A DNA stretch of 18,884 nt from CAYPOY01 sp964412395 (lineage in GTDB: Bacteria > Chloroflexota > Anaerolineae > B4-G1), in contig CAYPOY010000072.1 of assembly GCA_964412395.1 (NCBI GenBank), positions 1-18,884 on the forward strand, read 5' to 3'. A program made the position numbers and the translations under genes. Shown here one piece after another: positions 15,260 to 18,884 of the stretch. Below the pieces are notes generated by a model. The model was given only the letters and a program-made list of their open reading frames with translations, was not told the DNA's origin and did no database searches. The number at the start of each line of letters is the position of its first letter. Position 1 is the first letter of the stretch.

Positions 15260-16618
15260 CTACCGCACAAACCAGCCAAAGATCAGCCCCGAAAGCGTGC
15301 TGAAAATCGTCACCAATACCACGTATACCGCCGTCTTCTTTTTGCCGATCACCGAGTTGGTGATGAGAATGGATTGCAGGCTCAACTCCGGGTCGGCCAG
15401 CAGGTAGGCCAGTAACGGCCCACGGTGCATCCCCAGCGAAAGGAACGTCTGCGCGATGGGCACCTCGACCAAGGTGGGAAAGTACATAAACACGCCAAAC
15501 AACACGCCGACCAGGTTGGCCCACACCGTGTTACGCCCGGCAATCGCCTTGATCCACGTCGCGGGGATGATGGCCCGCGCCATCCCGGCCAAGAACACAC
15601 CCACGATCAGTAGCGGGATGATCTGCTTGACGAAGCGCCACATCTCCCATAGCCAGTCTTGGATGTCATAGGCGTCGAACTTTTTGGCCGCCATCCACCA
15701 CACAGCGGTGATGAGCACGATCTCTGTGATCAGTTTGCCAGTGATACCCACGCTCAAGCCATCGGCGACCGCCGCGACCTTGAACGAAGCCACCAACAGC
15801 GTCAGGGTGATCAACCCCAGTGCTATGTAGGTCCAGGTGTTGAACCCTTCATCCACTTTGTTCAGCCCCAGCCAGGCGGTGACGGCGATGAGGAGCAGCA
15901 GGCCGATCAGGAACACCCCGTGGACGCTCACCCCCTCGATGCCCAGGGAGGGATTCGGCGGCAAGATGCTGTCCAGCCAGTCCTGCAAGTTCCCAGCCCA
16001 CGATCCCGGAAGCGAGAACGTCGCGTAGCTGTTTTTCAGCACGTTCACCTGTAATGTGCCCGCGATCAGCACGCCCAGCAGCAGCGCGAAGAATATCCAC
16101 GTGCGGGCGGGTACCTTCGCGTCTTGCGCAAAGGCCCGACCGCTGTTGGTGGCGTCGTTGTGCGTCTCGTCGTCGGCGCGGAAGAACCAGGCCATCAACA
16201 GGCCGATGCCGACGCCGAATACGATCGAGAGAATGATCCGCGCCAGCGCGATGTCTATCCCAATCTGCACGCCGGTGAAAGAAATTGCCAGGATGTTGAC
16301 CGCCGGCCCGACGAACAGAAACGTGATTGCCGGCCCCAACCCGGCGCCCTTCTTGTAGATACTGGCAAAGAGTGGCATGATCGTGCACGAGCAGACTGCC
16401 AGCACGAAACCGCCCAGCGCCGACGCCGGGTAGGAAATCCATCTGGGCGCGTCCCGGCCCAGGTACTTTGTGATTGCCTCCTTGGGGATCAGCGCCGAAA
16501 GCGCCCCGGCGATGAAAAAGGCAGGCAGCAGACACAGCAGGACGTGAGCGGCCAGGTAGGCCACCAGACTGCCCAGACCGGTTTGCAGCAATGTTGCCAG
16601 GTATTGTACGATACTCAA
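15260..16618 (-). CDS. UPF0718/ArsP-type permease
   Basis: This 452-residue inner-membrane protein has about ten hydrophobic segments in two halves. I chose TTG 16618, which has GGAGGT five bases upstream (16624-16629), over an in-frame TTG at 16645 that falls inside the operator palindrome. The first half carries AVCSCTIMPLFASIYKKGAG (C76, C78) and FVGPAVNILA, the signature of PF03773 (UPF0718/DUF318) permeases. ArsP of this family exports methylated and aromatic As(III) species using paired cysteines. The second half repeats the fold (MYFPTLVEVPIAQTFLSLGM). Next to arsM, the likely substrate is arsenite or methylarsenite, but this is inferred from position. There is a hydrophilic loop at ~160-180. 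Confidence 0.9.
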   Translation of the reverse strand: MSIVQYLATLLQTGLGSLVAYLAAHVLLCLLPAFFIAGALSALIPKEAITKYLGRDAPRWISYPASALGGFVLAVCSCTIMPLFASIYKKGAGLGPAITFLFVGPAVNILAISFTGVQIGIDIALARIILSIVFGVGIGLLMAWFFRADDETHNDATNSGRAFAQDAKVPARTWIFFALLLGVLIAGTLQVNVLKNSYATFSLPGSWAGNLQDWLDSILPPNPSLGIEGVSVHGVFLIGLLLLIAVTAWLGLNKVDEGFNTWTYIALGLITLTLLVASFKVAAVADGLSVGITGKLITEIVLITAVWWMAAKKFDAYDIQDWLWEMWRFVKQIIPLLIVGVFLAGMARAIIPATWIKAIAGRNTVWANLVGVLFGVFMYFPTLVEVPIAQTFLSLGMHRGPLLAYLLADPELSLQSILITNSVIGKKKTAVYVVLVTIFSTLSGLIFGWFVR

Positions 16619-16637
16619 CTTACACCTCCGTGCCTTT

Positions 16638-16657
16638 ATATGCAACTCACTGCATAT
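16638..16657 (-). promoter_or_regulatory. Putative ArsR operator in front of the permease
   Basis: The palindrome ATATGCA-N6-TGCATAT ends nine bases before the permease ribosome site on the minus strand. The arms and spacing are identical to those at 17134-17153. I see no convincing -35/-10 pair here, although TATAAA partly overlaps the end of the palindrome. Confidence 0.75.
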
Positions 16658-16666
16658 TTACAGGCC

Positions 16667-16699
16667 CAAAATAAGGCCGCAGCAATGGCTGCCACGGCC
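16667..16699 (-). terminator. Rho-independent-like terminator after arsR
   Basis: Read on the minus strand, GGCCG...CGGCC (outer arms 16695-16699 and 16675-16679) and CAGC-CATT-GCTG form an interrupted stem-loop, followed by TTATTTT (16668-16674). It lies between the arsR stop and the permease operator, so arsR can be a separate short transcript. Confidence 0.6.
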
Positions 16700-16754
16700 A
16701 GTCTTCACTTACACGAGCCAGAATCCTGCACCGATAGACACACGATGCCAAAAG

Positions 16755-17102
16755 TTACTCGCACGACACCTCAGAATTGCAACAAGCACACCGGGGGCAA
16801 GGGCAATCTGGTGGGTGTGTTCTCTCACCGGCTGGCCCCAGAACGGTCTCCAGCAATTGCGTGATCTGTGGATCGTTCAACCGATAGTAGACAAGCTGAC
16901 CATCCTTACGATCCACGACCACCCCGGCCTCCCGCAGCACCCGCAACTGCTGAGAGACGTAGGCCTGGGGCCGCCTCAGCATTGCCTGGAGGTGACACAC
17001 ACACGCCTCGTCCCGCCGCAGTTCGTCCAAGATGCGCAGCCGCGCCAGGTGGGATAGAATCTGGAATAGTTGGGCTGCTTGCCGATATGCGTCTTGCTTC
17101 AT
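16755..17102 (-). CDS. arsR: ArsR/SmtB-family metalloregulatory repressor
   Basis: This encodes 115 residues. I chose ATG 17102 (MKQDAYRQAAQLFQILSH); longer in-frame starts would run back through the promoter. The winged-helix core is RLRILDELRRDEACVCHLQA, then PQAYVSQQLRVLREAGVV (recognition helix) and RKDGQLVYYRL (wing). C34-V-C36 sits in the classical alpha-3 As(III) site (ELxVCDL type). The C-terminal tail is Cys-rich (CPCPRCACCNSEVSCE; C100, C102, C105, C107, C108, C114) and may add metal ligands. It should bind DNA as a dimer and release it on As(III) or similar soft metals. It is the first gene of the minus-strand cassette. Confidence 0.93.
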   Translation of the reverse strand: MKQDAYRQAAQLFQILSHLARLRILDELRRDEACVCHLQAMLRRPQAYVSQQLRVLREAGVVVDRKDGQLVYYRLNDPQITQLLETVLGPAGERTHPPDCPCPRCACCNSEVSCE

Positions 17103-17133
17103 TTTACAATCTTCACTATGTGCAGTACAATAT

Positions 17134-17153
17134 ATATGCAATATGCTGCATAT
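17134..17153 (-). promoter_or_regulatory. Putative ArsR operator at the arsR promoter
   Basis: ATATGCA (17134-17140), a six-base spacer, and TGCATAT (17147-17153). It covers the expected transcription start and the downstream edge of the -10, so bound repressor would block RNA polymerase. This fits autoregulation. Confidence 0.8.
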
Positions 17154-17180
17154 TATACATCGGAAAGCCACTTTTGTCAA
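17152..17180 (-). promoter_or_regulatory. arsR promoter, perfect sigma-70 type
   Basis: On the minus strand TTGACA (17175-17180) and TATAAT (17152-17157) are separated by exactly 17 bases. The ATG is ~50 bases downstream. Confidence 0.85.
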
Positions 17181-17203
17181 GATGGCAATCGTCACCAAGC
17201 AGG

Positions 17204-17437
17204 ATGTGTACAACGTCATCTAATTACCGCGTCGCTCAAGAGGCACTGAACAACGCCCTCCAGCACGCTCAGGCCCAGAGCATTATAGTCCGTGTCCGCT
17301 GCGATCCGGAGGGGCTGGCCCTCTCTGTGGCCGATGACGGCGTGGGGTTCGCGCTGCCCCAATGGCCAGACTACTTCACTCAACCTGGGCGCTTTGGGTT
17401 GATGGGGATGCAAGAACGGGCTACCCGGTTGGACTGA
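17204..17437 (+). pseudogene. HATPase_c fragment of a sensor histidine kinase
   Basis: The frame reads YRVAQEALNNALQHAQA (N box), SVADDGVGFALP (G1 box), and GRFGLMGMQERATRLD (G2 region), then TGA. This is the ATP-binding part of a NarX/DegS-like (HisKA_3) kinase. The dimerisation/phosphoacceptor helix is missing on the left, and the last strands (GG-x-L-x-V-x-S) are missing on the right. Similarity starts within ~40 bases of the arsR promoter. The ATG at 17204 is probably fortuitous. It is on the same strand as the GAF fragment at 8885-9214 and in the order expected for one kinase gene. Confidence 0.75.
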
Positions 17438-17557
17438 ACGCCTTACTCATAACCTGCTGCGCCGCTTCCACCCCGACGTGCGGTGGGTGGTCGGCCGCAC
17501 GAAGGCGTGTGTCGAGGGCTGCCGGGGGAACTCTGAGGCCCTCCAGGAAACGACCTG

Positions 17558-17716
17558 ATGACGAACACGCGTTACCAGGCCCGCCTGATGGGCGTGACGC
17601 CGGTGATGATGGTGCCGCTGAACCCACTGCTTTCTGCCCTCACGCTGCTCCAGGCCAAACTGCACGACCTGACGGCGCGAGTGCCGCCGCTATTGGCCGA
17701 GATAGAGGCGCTTTGA
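17558..17716 (+). CDS. Small 52-residue protein of unknown family
   Basis: ATG 17558 lies ten bases after AGGAA, and the frame ends at TGA 17714-17716. The peptide begins MTNTRYQARLMGVTPVMMVP and continues with an amphipathic Leu-rich helix (LLSALTLLQAKLHDLTARVP) ending LLAEIEAL. The second copy at 8362-8436 differs mostly by synonymous changes, so the ORF has been under protein-level selection. I recognise no family. A role as a small helical or coiled-coil protein is only suggested by composition. It lies between the kinase fragment and the radical SAM gene's promoter. Confidence 0.5.
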   Translation: MTNTRYQARLMGVTPVMMVPLNPLLSALTLLQAKLHDLTARVPPLLAEIEAL

Positions 17717-17781
17717 TGATCGAGAAGCAACTGGTACGGCGGATCATGGTCAAGTGCTGGGAGACACGCTCACCTGGCGGC

Positions 17782-17810
17782 TTGACATTTAGAACATTTG
17801 TTCGTATAAT
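17782..17810 (+). promoter_or_regulatory. Perfect sigma-70 promoter of the radical SAM gene
   Basis: TTGACA (17782-17787), a 17-base spacer, and TATAAT (17805-17810). The GTG start is 17 bases further on, so the 5' leader would be about ten bases, just enough for the AGGAG at 17818-17822. Confidence 0.85.
17792..17803 (+). promoter_or_regulatory. LexA/SOS-box-like operator
   Basis: GAAC-ATTT-GTTC is a perfect GAAC-N4-GTTC palindrome, the core of the Bacillus-type LexA (DinR) box. It sits wholly between -35 and -10, where a bound repressor would block transcription. The gene's predicted DNA repair function agrees with SOS control. Confidence 0.7.
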
Positions 17811-17827
17811 AGCAGGTAGGAGTTGTA

Positions 17828-18884
17828 GTGGACGCATTGGAGAAACTCAAACTGCTGGGACCGCCGACATGTTTTGAGCCAGCGGAAGAAGTCGTGGGGT
17901 CACGCCGGCCGCCACCCTGCCGGAGCGACGACGACCTCTCCGGTTGCGTCCACAGCGCGGTGATGCCCGGCGGGAAGCACATCGCCCTGCTCAAGACGTT
18001 GCTTACTTCTGCCTGCGAGCGAGATTGTGCCTATTGTGCCTTCCGGCAAGGGCGCGACTTCCGCCGCGCCACCTTCACTCCCGACGAACTGGCCCGCCTC
18101 TTCATGCGACTGCACAGAAAGGACATCGCTGAGGGCATCTTTCTCAGTTCTGGCGTCGCCGGGGGCGGTCCCCACACCCAGGACCGCCTCATCGCCACGG
18201 CAGAGCTTCTGCGCCATCGCTATGATTTCCAGGGCTACATCCACCTCAAGGTCATGCCTGGCGCGGAGCAGGAGCAGGTCCTGGCGGCGATGCGCCTGGC
18301 CGACCGGGTCTCGGTCAACCTGGAAGCGCCCAACGCCGAGCGCCTCGCCCGCGTGGCCCCACATAAGGTCTTCGCCGAGGAATTGCTGCAGCGACTGCGC
18401 TGGATCGAGGAGATCCGGCGGAAGATGCCCGGACGTTGGCCCAGTTCCACCACCCAGTTCGTCGTCGGTGCAGCCGACGAGAGCGACGTGGAACTCCTGA
18501 CCACGACTGAGTTCCTGCACCGGCAGGTCGGCCTGGCACGGGCCTACTTCAGCGGTTTCGCGCCGGTGCCCGATACGCCATTGGAGGACCGTCCTCCGAC
18601 CCCGCCGCTGCGTGAGCACCGGCTCTATCAGTCCTCATTTCTCCTACGTGACTATGAATTCACCGTAGAGGAACTTCCCTTCGACGCCAGCGGCAACCTG
18701 CCACTGGGAAGCGACCCCAAACTGGCCTGGGCGCAGCAGCACCTGGCCCATGCCCCCGTCGAGGTGAACACCGCCGACCGACGCGAACTCCTGCGCGTGC
18801 CTGGCGTCGGCCCCAAGGGGGTCGAGCGGCTTCTGCGCGAGCGGCGGCGTGGCCGGTTGCGCGATCTTTCGCACCTGCGCAAAC
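17828..18884 (+). CDS. Putative DNA modification/repair radical SAM protein (partial, runs off window)
   Basis: The 352 residues seen start at GTG 17828, the first start after an in-frame TAG at 17810-17812, with AGGAG five bases upstream. SACERDCAYCAFRQGRDFRR carries C63-x3-C67-x2-C70, the radical SAM [4Fe-4S] site. FLSSGVAGGG follows as the SAM-binding GG-like segment, and SVNLEAPNAERL lies in the barrel. From ~313, VNTADRRELLRVPGVGPKGV is a helix-hairpin-helix DNA-binding motif. This arrangement matches the family annotated as 'putative DNA modification/repair radical SAM protein' (TIGR03916, ~415 residues), which is normally paired with a uracil-DNA-glycosylase-like partner (TIGR03914/03915). 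That partner would be expected just beyond the window. About 60 C-terminal residues are missing. Confidence 0.88.
   Translation, partial: MDALEKLKLLGPPTCFEPAEEVVGSRRPPPCRSDDDLSGCVHSAVMPGGKHIALLKTLLTSACERDCAYCAFRQGRDFRRATFTPDELARLFMRLHRKDIAEGIFLSSGVAGGGPHTQDRLIATAELLRHRYDFQGYIHLKVMPGAEQEQVLAAMRLADRVSVNLEAPNAERLARVAPHKVFAEELLQRLRWIEEIRRKMPGRWPSSTTQFVVGAADESDVELLTTTEFLHRQVGLARAYFSGFAPVPDTPLEDRPPTPPLREHRLYQSSFLLRDYEFTVEELPFDASGNLPLGSDPKLAWAQQHLAHAPVEVNTADRRELLRVPGVGPKGVERLLRERRRGRLRDLSHLRK

Noticed and set aside
16619..16645. TTG 16645 as start of the permease
   Set aside because: It lies within the operator palindrome and has no ribosome site, while TTG 16618 has GGAGGT five bases upstream.
16868..17437. 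A long + strand ORF containing the HATPase fragment
   Set aside because: Its first ~110 codons are antisense to arsR and its promoter; only the part after ~17222 resembles a protein family.
17716..17877. A 53-codon ORF starting in ATGA overlap with the 52-residue gene
   Set aside because: It runs through the perfect promoter, the SOS-box-like site and the start of the radical SAM gene, and its composition is unlike a protein. The overlap is probably chance.

Overview
The window looks like a chromosomal segment of a GC-rich bacterium, most likely a member of the Chloroflexota (Anaerolineae-like). This is an inference from the style of the proteins: secreted proteins with Pro/Thr-rich 'PTPTPP' linkers, a very long surface protein made of ~95-residue Ig/cadherin-like repeats that ends in a 'YLPAVMR' tail, a 'CPFGHINDPYPGQC' remnant, and an IS1-like transposase of a type I associate with this phylum. 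No rRNA or tRNA gene was recognised to settle the taxonomy.

Left part (1-8235, + strand): a short leader-like ORF, a small exported Pro-rich protein, and a 2,512-residue exported protein. The giant protein has a LamG-like/DUF8202-like head, a DUF11 domain, 18 tandem ~95-residue repeats, a second DUF11 domain and a C-terminal Ig-like segment. Two classes of DNA repeat that normally look intergenic lie in frame inside this gene: four 28-nt heptamer arrays and three copies of a palindromic element, two of them identical.

Middle scar (8236-10036): no intact gene. It holds a fragment of a small-protein gene, a decayed minus-strand tail, a GAF-domain sensor-kinase fragment with two in-frame stops, and an IS1-like transposase broken by two frameshifts and a nonsense codon.

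Arsenic/redox cassette (10037-17180, all minus strand): transcription runs right to left. The order is arsR, a UPF0718/ArsP-type permease, arsM-type arsenite methyltransferase, a zinc-ribbon protein, a CPKC thioredoxin-like protein, a truncated OsmC-like protein, a PF04060-type Fe-S protein, an 87-residue unknown, a two-cluster ferredoxin, a DUF5714-like Cys-rich protein, a lipoate-protein ligase, and a thioredoxin-fold protein lacking CxxC. Two copies of the same 20-bp palindrome (ATATGCA-N6-TGCATAT) precede arsR and the permease and are probably the ArsR operators. The arsR copy overlaps the -10 of a perfect TTGACA-N17-TATAAT promoter. arsR is followed by a terminator-like hairpin. The known part of the cassette (sensing, efflux, methylation) would handle arsenic. 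The lipoate, Fe-S and thiol genes attached to it are the least explained and most interesting part.

Right part (17204-18884, + strand): an HATPase_c fragment of a sensor kinase, a 52-residue small protein whose relative is the fragment at 8362-8436, then a radical SAM protein with a C-terminal helix-hairpin-helix that runs off the window. It belongs to the putative DNA modification/repair family. Its promoter is a perfect TTGACA-N17-TATAAT with a GAAC-N4-GTTC (LexA/SOS-box-like) palindrome in the spacer. GAF and HATPase fragments on the same strand at either side of the minus-strand block suggest that the block was acquired into, or rearranged within, a sensor-kinase gene.
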